DNA of 49,107 bases from UMGS172 sp964424555 (GTDB lineage Bacteria > Bacillota > Clostridia > Oscillospirales > Acutalibacteraceae). This document shows positions 39,816 to 48,406 of this stretch, piece after piece. Location: NCBI GenBank assembly GCA_964424555.1, contig CAYRIX010000012.1, positions 1 through 49,107 on the forward strand, given 5' to 3'. Each line of letters begins with the position of its first letter. The first letter of the stretch is position 1. The notes beneath the pieces were generated by a model. That model did no database searches and had not been told where the DNA came from. It saw only the letters and a list, made by a program, of their open reading frames with translations. Made by a program: the position numbers and the translations under genes.

Positions 39816-42800
39816 TTAGTGATAGAAGATATCCTGACCGTCGATCTGATAGATGTGGACGTAATCAACGATATACTTGTTAGAAGTATTCCAATAATCA
39901 GCGAGGAGGTCTTCATCTGAAGGCTCTTGATTACTTGTTCCACCGTTAGCGACCGTCATAGAAACGATAACACTCAATGTTTCGTTAAAGGCATCGTAAT
40001 CGTTATTGGTGATGGAGCCGTTGAATTTGGACGAGGTGTGTAAATCGTCATAATTGTATTCCAACTGAACAAAACCGTCAACGATAAACTTAGCGCTGTT
40101 TTCGGTCCACAAGTAACCAAAGGTGTGATAGTTTAAGTTAAAGCCTGCTTCAACACCTGCGTCGGCCTTTTTCTTGCTTTGTCCTGATACCTGATCAAGA
40201 GAATACTTATAATATCCCATGTTGTTGGCTGCCGAGGTCGGCCATGAGTGCATGTTGAAGGCGGTATACTGCGCATTACCAAAGCTTTCGTTGATGTCAA
40301 CCTCACTCGAATAGAAGCCGGTGCCTAACTGGTGTGTTGTATCATGAGATGTCCATGTTGCTGACCAAAGTCCCGTTCCGTGAGGAGTGATACAGCTAAC
40401 TTCAAGATAGCCATAGCGGTATTCCATCTTACCGTGGGTTCTGAGCATACCGCCGTAGAACATCTTTTCGTCTTCGTTAAAGTCTGCTTCTATTACAAGC
40501 TTGCCGTCCTCAAGATAGGTATGATCGTTGGAACGTGTACTCTTCCAGCCTTCCTTAGCTGCGGTTATAGTTGAACCGTTGATTTCATTCCAAACGGTAG
40601 TATCAACATCCTCGCCGTCGAAATCCTCAAGGAAGGTGCCACGGTAATAATCCTTGGTAGAGTAGCTGCCGATCTTTTCGGAATACTTGCCGCTTACAAT
40701 AGTACCTGCGGCAAACGTTGTATTGTTTGCAGCAGCCTCAAGCTGTTTTGTAAGCTCAGAAATAGCCATTGCCAAGCTCTGGGTGCTTCCACCGTCGATA
40801 TAGATGTTACCGTTACCAAAGCAGTAAGCATAATCATCTGTTGTAAACGAGCTTGTATCTATCTTGTATTGGTTATCACGTGAATGTCCTGTAACATCGC
40901 CTATAAAGATGTTGGATTGGTTTGTGTTGGTGCTATCCCATTCACTTTCCTTAATTATGTTGAATTCACAGGAGGTTGTAGTTATACCCTTTATAGTTTC
41001 CTGAAGCTTTTCAACCTGCATCATAGCAAGATATGAGAAGTTGTTTGTAGGAACTACAATGTTATGCTCACGTCCGTTAGCATAACCTAATGTATAACCT
41101 CCAATAGTGGTGGTCTTTTGTGTATAAGTCTTATCGGCTGCGGTCTCTTTGATAATAACATCATCAAAATAAATCGTAGCTGTGCATGCGGAAGCATCTG
41201 AACTGTGCATACCGTCCTGAGCCATCATGATAAGGTAGGCATCGGGTTCATCGGTAATATCTGTACCTTTGTAGGTAAAGGTAGTGGTTACCGTTGTCCA
41301 TGCGCCCTCTGTCTTGACGGTTGTATTGCCGTAGGAAACTGATTTTCCGCCGCTTATGCCGACATTAGCTTCCTTGCAGCCTCTGAACTGAACGGCTACA
41401 CCGCTGCTGTTAACATTCTCAATATAATACTTGTAGGTGATGGTGTAGGTGCTGCCAATGGTAAGCTTATAAGGCTTAGGATCAGAGCCATATGAGGATT
41501 CGCTCAGTACAAAATGAAGATTTCCTGTGGAGTTATTGAGATTTACCATCATGACCGAATTCTCGGGATCGGTTGGGTCAGTAGCTATCTTAACACGATT
41601 GTTATTGGCGAAATTATTGTTAGGATCAATAATAGCTCTATTTTCAAAGGTGTTTATAGCCGCATCATATTTAGCATAAAGGGTTGTGTTACGGCCGGGA
41701 ATAGTTTTATATGGTCTGTTAAGAGTCTCGTTGTACCAACCTACGAAATTAACACCATCTATGGTGGCGGGATCGGGAATATCATCGCCAACGTTGAAAT
41801 CGTTATAGATTTCTACTTCACCGTTTTGGTTTAAAGTGACATTTTTAGCCTCGGTATATACAACCACGTCAGAATCAATGGGGAACTCCATTATCCGAAT
41901 GTTGTCAAGGTACAAATCAAGATTAGAAACCCTTGTTGTTTCTGTAGTATCAAGATAATGAGTGTTTTGAGAAAGAATTATCAGATACGGACAATCTGTA
42001 AGCATACCTTCTGTATTCTGAGATGATGTAACAACCAACATAGCAGAACTGCTCCAGCAGTTGACATTAGTCATTGTCTGCGAAGTAAGAGAACCGGTCT
42101 TATTGTTGGAGTAACCGATATTGGTTTGTGCTGCGCCACGGACACTCACTCCCTGTTGCGTAACGATGGGATCGTCTGACGAGATGAAGTAATCATACGT
42201 AATGAGATACTTTTTGTCAGCTTCCATCTGAATTCCGACATCAGCTCCCTCAACCAAAGAGGGTGCAAAGTGCGTAGTCTGTGAATTGCCGCCAAGCCTG
42301 CCACGTATACAGATGTTATCAGCGCCGGTTGGGTCTACCGCACGGTACCATGCAGGTATTATGGATCCGCTTTGGTTCTGATATCGGTTGTTAGGGTCAT
42401 ACAAGCCGCCAATTTCAAATGAAAGTGAGGTCATAGAGTCGTATTTGGCGTAATAGACATCTACTCCGTCAACAACCGTGGTATATTTTGTGGTAAGGGT
42501 TTCGTCATACCATCCGTCAAAGGCAAAGCTATAGACATCTCCGTTAACGGTTTCATCATAATCTTCTAGAACAGGAAGTGTGTCGCCAACAGAAAGATCT
42601 GTATTTTCAACTATTCCACCGTTAATCAGCTTGACGGTTGATGTGTCATTTAAGTAAGTTGAAATATCGGAAATGACAAGATTGTCAACATAAACATTGT
42701 CAATCACATCATTATCCTTACGTGTGAAACGGATGTAAATGTAAGGATGGTCGGTGACATTGGTAACGGTAAACGAGTAGGTTGCCCAATCTCCCTTATT

Positions 42801-44555
42801 GGTTGCAGTACCACTTGAGCCTGTTGGGGGGATATAATCGGGATAAATAATCTTTGTTTTGTTATCGGTGACGTATATACCTTCCTTTGATACTCCCCAT
42901 ATTTCGACGCCGAATGTTGCGCTTGCCGAATCGGTTTCAGCAAAACGGTAGTCAAATGATATACGGTAGGTGTGATCCTTTTTAAAGGAGAAGCCGTCAG
43001 TGTTTATTCCATCACAAATGGTAGGAACAAAGCCGCGGAAATTACCCTCAATGGGTGAGTAAAGCACCATTCCGTCTCCGCCGAACGGATCATTGACGGC
43101 ACTGATATAGTTTTTATTATTCGGATTAAAGAACGAGCCTGTATCAAAGGTATATGCGCTGTAGCCGTCATATAAACCGTACAGCTTATCAATACCGTTC
43201 GGCACAGTGGTGTACTTGGTGGATAATGTTTCGTCATACCAACCCAAGAAATCGTAACGTGCGGGTGCATCCGAGAGAATAGTATTAAGTACAGGTAAGG
43301 TATCACCGACGGTAAGGTTGGTCTTTTGGGAAACACCGTTTAAAGAAAGCTCAATACCTGAGTTGATATGTCCTGACTTGATGTTCATTACATAGTACTT
43401 TGCGCATACCTCGTTATAAGAGGTCTCACCCAAAGCAAAGTACTGATAGCTGTCGCCCGTCTTGACATACATGGCGGCACAGTAGCGCTGTATGTATGAG
43501 GTCTTTCCGGCAGCCGTTGAAAGGCCGACAAGAATAAGCTGGTATGCAGTAGAGTCAAAGCCGACAGAATAAGCTACATCCATCTCGTCCTTGATATAGC
43601 AGGCTTTGGATCTGACGTTTGACTGAACACCGCTCGAAAGGTCGTACCAAGAGGTGTTTTCGATGGCATAAACAGAAGGAGTAATTATAAAACCGATCTC
43701 GTCAGCGTTTTCCTTAAGGTCATCGCTGATGACACCCATAAAACGAAGACCCGCCGAAAGATATTCGCCGTTGTTTTCATTGGCAGTCTTAGGAAGTCTT
43801 ACCGAAACTGCGGCCGCAACGTCCTCAAGAGCGGGAACGGCGGCAGGACGGGGATCGATCTCGATCAACTGAATGTTGTCGAAATATACGGTTGCGTTCT
43901 GAACGCCGAACATGAAATGAATCTCTTTTTCCCAGAATTTATCATAATCAAATGTGAAATGAACCTCGTTATCCAAGGAGCCCGCATAACTGATTTGGCT
44001 TTCAATGGCAGAAAGCATTTCTTCGTTAGAGGTGTCAAAGACAACACCGTAACGCTGCCACTCGGTAGAAAGCTCGAACTCGGAAGCGGTCACAATTTCT
44101 CCGTCAATATAGAACTGAACACCTGTATCGTGATTGTGGAGTCCCGAGAAGAAGTAACGGCAGGCCTCACTGTTGGTGTATCGACCGATCATGCTGACGA
44201 GCTGCGCATTATCGGTTTCAGACTTAGCGTCGAAGTATACATAATACTTACGATTTTTGATAACGTCCATATCCTCAAAGGTGATACGACTGTTATCGCC
44301 GCCAACGAGCTCAATGACCTTGCCGTGATCGGCATCGGAATCATCACAAATCTCAACAGAGGTTATGTTTGCAGATGTGTCCGAGGGGTCTTTGATGTCA
44401 TTGACACTTTCAGCCTCAAGTGTGTGCAGTGCACTTTCGTTGTACGAGATACCTTGCTTGTTTACGGTACGTGACGAGGCGGTAAAGCATACCGAAAGCA
44501 AGCCGAAAAGTATACTGAGTACGAGCAAAACGCTAATAGGTCTTCTTTTCAACAT
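39816..44555 (-). CDS. Secreted multidomain GH16 beta-glucanase
   Basis: Extracellular protein of 1579 residues. A signal peptide (about 1-28) is followed by a CBM-like sandwich (about 40-235) and a domain of unknown type (about 245-395). Three tandem units follow, each a bacterial (Flg_new-like) beta-grasp repeat plus a CBM-like sandwich: 401-630, 640-890 and 900-1137. A region at about 1140-1295 resembles the N-terminal domain of GH67/GH20 enzymes. The GH16 catalytic domain is at about 1305-1571, with nucleophile E1418, D1420 and acid/base E1423 in SSEVDINES. No LPXTG or SLH anchor is seen, so it is probably released. Likely substrate is a mixed-linkage or beta-1,3-glucan. Confidence 0.88.
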   Translation of the reverse strand: MLKRRPISVLLVLSILFGLLSVCFTASSRTVNKQGISYNESALHTLEAESVNDIKDPSDTSANITSVEICDDSDADHGKVIELVGGDNSRITFEDMDVIKNRKYYVYFDAKSETDNAQLVSMIGRYTNSEACRYFFSGLHNHDTGVQFYIDGEIVTASEFELSTEWQRYGVVFDTSNEEMLSAIESQISYAGSLDNEVHFTFDYDKFWEKEIHFMFGVQNATVYFDNIQLIEIDPRPAAVPALEDVAAAVSVRLPKTANENNGEYLSAGLRFMGVISDDLKENADEIGFIITPSVYAIENTSWYDLSSGVQSNVRSKACYIKDEMDVAYSVGFDSTAYQLILVGLSTAAGKTSYIQRYCAAMYVKTGDSYQYFALGETSYNEVCAKYYVMNIKSGHINSGIELSLNGVSQKTNLTVGDTLPVLNTILSDAPARYDFLGWYDETLSTKYTTVPNGIDKLYGLYDGYSAYTFDTGSFFNPNNKNYISAVNDPFGGDGMVLYSPIEGNFRGFVPTICDGINTDGFSFKKDHTYRISFDYRFAETDSASATFGVEIWGVSKEGIYVTDNKTKIIYPDYIPPTGSSGTATNKGDWATYSFTVTNVTDHPYIYIRFTRKDNDVIDNVYVDNLVISDISTYLNDTSTVKLINGGIVENTDLSVGDTLPVLEDYDETVNGDVYSFAFDGWYDETLTTKYTTVVDGVDVYYAKYDSMTSLSFEIGGLYDPNNRYQNQSGSIIPAWYRAVDPTGADNICIRGRLGGNSQTTHFAPSLVEGADVGIQMEADKKYLITYDYFISSDDPIVTQQGVSVRGAAQTNIGYSNNKTGSLTSQTMTNVNCWSSSAMLVVTSSQNTEGMLTDCPYLIILSQNTHYLDTTETTRVSNLDLYLDNIRIMEFPIDSDVVVYTEAKNVTLNQNGEVEIYNDFNVGDDIPDPATIDGVNFVGWYNETLNRPYKTIPGRNTTLYAKYDAAINTFENRAIIDPNNNFANNNRVKIATDPTDPENSVMMVNLNNSTGNLHFVLSESSYGSDPKPYKLTIGSTYTITYKYYIENVNSSGVAVQFRGCKEANVGISGGKSVSYGNTTVKTEGAWTTVTTTFTYKGTDITDEPDAYLIMMAQDGMHSSDASACTATIYFDDVIIKETAADKTYTQKTTTIGGYTLGYANGREHNIVVPTNNFSYLAMMQVEKLQETIKGITTTSCEFNIIKESEWDSTNTNQSNIFIGDVTGHSRDNQYKIDTSSFTTDDYAYCFGNGNIYIDGGSTQSLAMAISELTKQLEAAANNTTFAAGTIVSGKYSEKIGSYSTKDYYRGTFLEDFDGEDVDTTVWNEINGSTITAAKEGWKSTRSNDHTYLEDGKLVIEADFNEDEKMFYGGMLRTHGKMEYRYGYLEVSCITPHGTGLWSATWTSHDTTHQLGTGFYSSEVDINESFGNAQYTAFNMHSWPTSAANNMGYYKYSLDQVSGQSKKKADAGVEAGFNLNYHTFGYLWTENSAKFIVDGFVQLEYNYDDLHTSSKFNGSITNNDYDAFNETLSVIVSMTVANGGTSNQEPSDEDLLADYWNTSNKYIVDYVHIYQIDGQDIFYH

Positions 44556-44570
44556 AATTCTACTCCTTTT

Positions 44571-44584
44571 ATTGTATATACAAT
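44571..44584. promoter_or_regulatory. Perfect palindrome in the GH16 leader
   Basis: ATTGTATATACAAT is a 14-bp perfect palindrome between the -10 and the SD of the GH16 gene, a candidate repressor site. It may also be chance in AT-rich DNA. Confidence 0.4.
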
Positions 44585-44595
44585 ATTACATAATA

Positions 44596-44624
44596 ATTTT
44601 AGCATAATAAGGAAATAAAATCAA
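44596..44624 (-). promoter_or_regulatory. SigA promoter of the GH16 gene
   Basis: Minus strand TTGATT, a 17-bp spacer and TAAAAT, read from 44624 to 44596. Confidence 0.7.
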
Positions 44625-44692
44625 TACTAAATTTAATTAATGAGCATGATTATTCGGCTTAGTTTACGAAAAAACAAGGAATACGAGTTAAA

Positions 44693-44709
44693 GGTCAAAG
44701 AAGGTCAAA
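44693..44709 (+). promoter_or_regulatory. CtsR operator
   Basis: GGTCAAA-GAA-GGTCAAA is a perfect match to the CtsR heptad repeat RGTCAAA-NAN-RGTCAAA. It lies 30 bp upstream of the hrcA -35 on the same strand. Confidence 0.85.
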
Positions 44710-44738
44710 TTAATTTTGAAATATTTTTGCAAAAACTA

Positions 44739-44766
44739 TTGACAAATGCAAAAAATATGATAATAT
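44739..44766 (+). promoter_or_regulatory. SigA promoter of the hrcA-dnaJ operon
   Basis: TTGACA (44739-44744), a 16-bp spacer and TAATAT (44761-44766), directly before the CIRCE element. Confidence 0.85.
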
Positions 44767-44773
44767 ATAGTTG

Positions 44774-44800
44774 TTAGCACTCGACGAACAAGAGTGCTAA
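44774..44800. promoter_or_regulatory. CIRCE operator for HrcA
   Basis: TTAGCACTC-N9-GAGTGCTAA, an exact match to the CIRCE inverted repeat, located between the -10 and the hrcA start. Confidence 0.98.
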
Positions 44801-44819
44801 ATCGAAAGTGGGTGAGAGG

Positions 44820-45854
44820 ATGGAGCTTAGCGACCGTAAAAAAATAATACTTGGTTCTTTGATAAAGTATTATATCAAGACGGGTGAGCCGGTTGGTTCT
44901 AAATCGTTGTTGGAGTTAACTGGTCTTGGCGTATCTCCTGCCACCTTACGTAACGAAATGAGTGAGCTGTGTGAGCTTGGGCTTTTAAGTCAGCCGCATA
45001 CCTCAGCAGGCAGACAGCCAACAAGCGTCGGTTATAGCTTTTATTTCGAAAAGCTGATGAATAGGCGTGAAGTGCCGTATGATCTTCAGCTTATTATTGA
45101 TAAGATGCTTGCCGATGCTGCTAAGGACCCCGAAAATCTCGCATCTATTGCAGGCCAGCTCTTGTCCGACCTTACGGGTTTTCCAACCCTTATGGCTACC
45201 GTAACCAAGGAGGAGACCGTTGTCAAACGTGTTGACATACTGCCAATGGGTCGCAGAACCGTGTTGTTGCTGCTTATCACCTCCGACGGTCAGGCGAGAA
45301 GCCGTATATGTCGTAGTGCTTTCAATTTAGTACCTGACGTTTTATCACATTTTGACAAGCTCTTGTCTTTTTATGTTATCGGAACCGAGCTTAATAAGTT
45401 CTCCAATCTGCTTTTGCAGGCACTTGTGTCAAGAACAGGAGATCTGTCGCTGTTTTTGATGCCTTTGCTTTCCAGTGTGTTCGAAATGGTAGAGGAGCTA
45501 CAGTCTAAAAGTGTGCATGTAAAGGGAGAGTCAAACCTCGTAAAGTGTTACACCAATGAAAATGACGCTCGAGCTGTATTAAGTCTTTTGACCAAGCAGG
45601 ATAAGCTTTTCCCGTTGCTTGCCAACACCGAGGACGATATTGAAATAATCTTTGGTGATCAGACAGGCATTGGTGAATTGGCACCGTCAAGTCTTGTTGT
45701 TGCAAAGTACCGTTTAGGTAGTGCGGATATAGGACGAATCGGTGTTATAGGTCCTGTCAGAATGGCTTACGAACAGCTTGTGCCAAGTGTTGAGTATTTT
45801 GCTTTAAAACTGGGAACCGTCATGACGCAGGCTATGAGGGATCTTGAAGAATAA
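44820..45854 (+). CDS. hrcA: Heat-inducible transcription repressor HrcA
   Basis: Repressor of 344 residues that binds CIRCE and is folded by GroEL. The N-terminal winged helix has LSDRKKIILGSLIKYYIKTGEPVGSK and GVSPATLRNEMSELCELGLLSQPHTSAGR; a dimerisation/GAF-like domain follows and the end has RIGVIGPVRMAYEQLVPSVEYFA. ATG 44820 with GGTGA upstream is preferred. It is first in its operon and autoregulated through the CIRCE just upstream. Confidence 0.97.
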   Translation: MELSDRKKIILGSLIKYYIKTGEPVGSKSLLELTGLGVSPATLRNEMSELCELGLLSQPHTSAGRQPTSVGYSFYFEKLMNRREVPYDLQLIIDKMLADAAKDPENLASIAGQLLSDLTGFPTLMATVTKEETVVKRVDILPMGRRTVLLLLITSDGQARSRICRSAFNLVPDVLSHFDKLLSFYVIGTELNKFSNLLLQALVSRTGDLSLFLMPLLSSVFEMVEELQSKSVHVKGESNLVKCYTNENDARAVLSLLTKQDKLFPLLANTEDDIEIIFGDQTGIGELAPSSLVVAKYRLGSADIGRIGVIGPVRMAYEQLVPSVEYFALKLGTVMTQAMRDLEE

Positions 45855-45865
45855 AAATGGTTTTT

Positions 45866-45878
45866 ACCGCTTAGCGGT
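45866..45878. other. Small hairpin between hrcA and grpE
   Basis: ACCGC-TTA-GCGGT. Too short and without a T-tract on the plus strand to terminate; it may act in mRNA processing. Confidence 0.4.
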
Positions 45879-45907
45879 TACAATATATATTGGAAGGAAT
45901 GTTATTT

Positions 45908-46414
45908 TTGGCTGAAAAGAAGAAAGATACAGCAGATGTAAAGGAAAAAAAGAGCAAAAAATCTGCTGCTAATGACGAACAGTTGAAAAAGCTTGAGGAA
46001 GAGCTGCAGGCTCAAAAGGATCTGTTGTTGAGAACTGCAGCAGAGTTTGATAATTTCAAGCGCCGCACCGAAAAGGAGAAATTGGCCGCCGCAGAGTATA
46101 CCTCGGCTAACCTTTTAAAGAAGCTTTTGCCGGTGTTTGACAATGTTGACCGTGCAAATGCCGCCGACAAAGATAGTGCCGATTATGCCAAGGGTGTTGA
46201 GATGATAGTAAAGCAGCTGACCGATGCCGTAACCGATCTTGGGCTTATTGCTATCGGTGAGGTAGGCGAGACCTTTGATCCTCAGCTACACGAGGCTGTC
46301 ATGCATATCGAGGATGAGAATCTTGGTGAAAATGTAATCAGCAATGTCCTGCAAAAGGGATACAAGTTCGGTGACACCGTTATTCGTCCTGCAATGGTTC
46401 AGGTTGCAAATTAA
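45908..46414 (+). CDS. grpE: Nucleotide exchange factor GrpE
   Basis: DnaK co-chaperone of 168 residues. A lysine-rich N-terminus and long coiled coil (QLKKLEEELQAQKDLLLRTAAEFDNFKRRTEKEK) precede the beta-domain (VGETFDPQLHEAVMHIEDENLGENVISNVLQKGYKFGDTVIRPAMVQVA). The start is judged to be TTG 45908 (LAEKKK), nine bases after AAGGA; an in-frame ATG at 45899 touches that SD. Confidence 0.95.
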   Translation: MAEKKKDTADVKEKKSKKSAANDEQLKKLEEELQAQKDLLLRTAAEFDNFKRRTEKEKLAAAEYTSANLLKKLLPVFDNVDRANAADKDSADYAKGVEMIVKQLTDAVTDLGLIAIGEVGETFDPQLHEAVMHIEDENLGENVISNVLQKGYKFGDTVIRPAMVQVAN

Positions 46415-46486
46415 ATCGCATTTAAGGCATTTTGCTTTGAATATAATACAAAAATTAAAACATAAATCTTTTGGAGGTTTTTAATT

Positions 46487-48334
46487 ATGGGAAAAATTAT
46501 AGGTATTGACCTTGGTACAACTAACTCTTGTGTAGCTGTTATGGAAGGCGGCGAGGCTGTCGTTATTCCTAACGCTGAAGGCGGAAGAACTACTCCGTCC
46601 GTTGTAGCATTTTCTAAAACCGGCGAGAGAATGGTAGGTCAGGTTGCAAAGCGTCAGGCTATCACCAACCCTGACAGAACTGTTATCTCTATAAAGAGAG
46701 AAATGGGTACTGCTTACAACGTAAATATCGATGGAAAGAACTACACTCCGCAGGAAATTTCGGCTATAATTTTGCAAAAGCTGAAGGCCGATGCTGAGGC
46801 TTATCTTGGCGCACCCGTAACCGAGGCTGTTATCACCGTTCCTGCTTACTTCTCCGATGCACAGCGTCAGGCAACCAAGGATGCAGGCAAGATCGCAGGT
46901 CTTGAGGTAAAGCGTATCATCAACGAGCCTACTGCGGCTGCTCTTGCTTTCGGTGTTGATAAGGAAGACGATCAGAAGGTCATGGTATATGACCTCGGTG
47001 GCGGTACCTTCGACGTTTCTATCATCGAGATGGGTGATGGTGTTCAGGAGGTTTTGGCTACTGCAGGTAACAACCGTCTTGGCGGTGACGACTTTGACCA
47101 GCGTGTTATGGATTGGATCGTTGCTGACTTTAAGGCACAGAACGGTATTGATCTGTCGAGCGATAAGATGGCTATGCAGCGTATTAAAGAGGCTGCCGAA
47201 AAGGCCAAGATAGACCTTTCGGGTATGACCACCGCTGACATCAATCTGCCGTTTATTACTGTTGACGCAACAGGTCCTAAGCACTACGAGGGCACCTTGA
47301 CAAGAGCAAAGTTCAACGAGATCACAGCTGACCTTGTTGAGGCAACCATGGGTCCCGTCCGTCAGGCACTTGCTGATTCCGGACTTAACACTTCCGAGAT
47401 CAATAAGGTTTTGATGGTCGGTGGTTCAAGCCGTATTCCTGCCGTTCAGGAGGCTGTTAAGAAGTTTATCGGCCGTGACCCCTTTAAGGGTATCAACCCC
47501 GATGAGTGCGTAGCTTTGGGTGCCGCTTTACAGGGCGGTGTCTTAGGCGGTGACGTAAAGGGTCTTTTGCTTCTCGACGTTACTCCGCTGTCTTTGGGAA
47601 TTGAGACCATGGGTGGCGTCTGCACCAAGGTCATCGAGCGTAACACCACCATTCCTACCAATAAGAGCCAGATATTCTCGACTGCTGCCGACGGTCAGAC
47701 CTCTGTTGAGGTACACGTACTGCAGGGTGAGCGTGAGTTTGCAAGGGACAACAAGACCCTTGGCGTATTCAAGCTCGACGGAATCGCTCCCGCACCCCGT
47801 GGAATCCCTCAGATCGAGGTTTCGTTTGATATCGATGCCAACGGTATCGTAAATGTTTCGGCTAAGGATCTTGGCACCGGTAAGGAGCAGTCCATCACCA
47901 TCACTTCTTCGACGAATATGTCTAAGGATGATATTGATAAGGCTGTTAAAGAGGCTGAGCAGTATGCCGCTGAGGATAAGAAGCGCCGTGAAGAGGCCGA
48001 CCTCAGAAATAACGCAGATCAGCTTGTTTACACCTCTGAAAAGACACTTGCTGATTTCGGTGATAAGCTGACCGATGCTGAAAAGACCGATATCCAAGGC
48101 GCTTGCGATGCACTTAAAGAGGCATTGAAGGGTACTGATACTGAAGCTATTAAGGTCAAGCAGGAGGATCTTCAGAAAAAGGTCTATGCCGTTTCCGAGA
48201 AGGTATACAAGGCCGCTCAGGAGGCACAGGGTCAGCCGGCAGGCAACCCCAACCCCGAACAGCCTGCTTATGATACAGACCCCAACAATGTCTATGATGC
48301 AGACTATACCGACGTTGACGATACAAAGAAATAA
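46487..48334 (+). CDS. dnaK: Chaperone DnaK (Hsp70)
   Basis: Hsp70 of 615 residues. The ATPase domain has IGIDLGTTNSCVAVMEGG, VYDLGGGTFDVSI and VLMVGGSSRIPAVQ. The substrate domain has LLLLDVTPLSLGIETMGG, and a helical lid and Gln/Pro/Asn tail end in acidic DADYTDVDD. GGAGG eight bases before the ATG. Strongly biased codons indicate high expression. Confidence 0.98.
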   Translation: MGKIIGIDLGTTNSCVAVMEGGEAVVIPNAEGGRTTPSVVAFSKTGERMVGQVAKRQAITNPDRTVISIKREMGTAYNVNIDGKNYTPQEISAIILQKLKADAEAYLGAPVTEAVITVPAYFSDAQRQATKDAGKIAGLEVKRIINEPTAAALAFGVDKEDDQKVMVYDLGGGTFDVSIIEMGDGVQEVLATAGNNRLGGDDFDQRVMDWIVADFKAQNGIDLSSDKMAMQRIKEAAEKAKIDLSGMTTADINLPFITVDATGPKHYEGTLTRAKFNEITADLVEATMGPVRQALADSGLNTSEINKVLMVGGSSRIPAVQEAVKKFIGRDPFKGINPDECVALGAALQGGVLGGDVKGLLLLDVTPLSLGIETMGGVCTKVIERNTTIPTNKSQIFSTAADGQTSVEVHVLQGEREFARDNKTLGVFKLDGIAPAPRGIPQIEVSFDIDANGIVNVSAKDLGTGKEQSITITSSTNMSKDDIDKAVKEAEQYAAEDKKRREEADLRNNADQLVYTSEKTLADFGDKLTDAEKTDIQGACDALKEALKGTDTEAIKVKQEDLQKKVYAVSEKVYKAAQEAQGQPAGNPNPEQPAYDTDPNNVYDADYTDVDDTKK

Positions 48335-48348
48335 TTGAATTATTTTAA

Positions 48349-48378
48349 GGTTTACGGGTGCTTCTGCACCCGTAGACC
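48349..48378 (+). other. Intercistronic hairpin between dnaK and dnaJ
   Basis: TACGGGTGC-TTCT-GCACCCGTA, a 9-bp perfect stem extended by GGT/ACC past one mismatch, with no T-tract. It could stabilise the dnaK 3' end or partly reduce dnaJ expression. Confidence 0.7.
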
Positions 48379-48406
48379 GTACATATTATCAGGGAGTTGT
48401 TAGCAC

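Noticed and set aside
44640..44777. 45-codon plus-strand frame upstream of hrcA
   Set aside because: It has no ribosome-binding site and spans the CtsR box, the promoter and the start of CIRCE, so it is fortuitous.
46481..47284. 267-codon open frame antisense to dnaK
   Set aside because: It is a shadow of the strongly biased dnaK codons, has no SD, and resembles no protein family. Similar long frames opposite the ABC exporter, branching enzyme and GrpE were rejected for the same reason.
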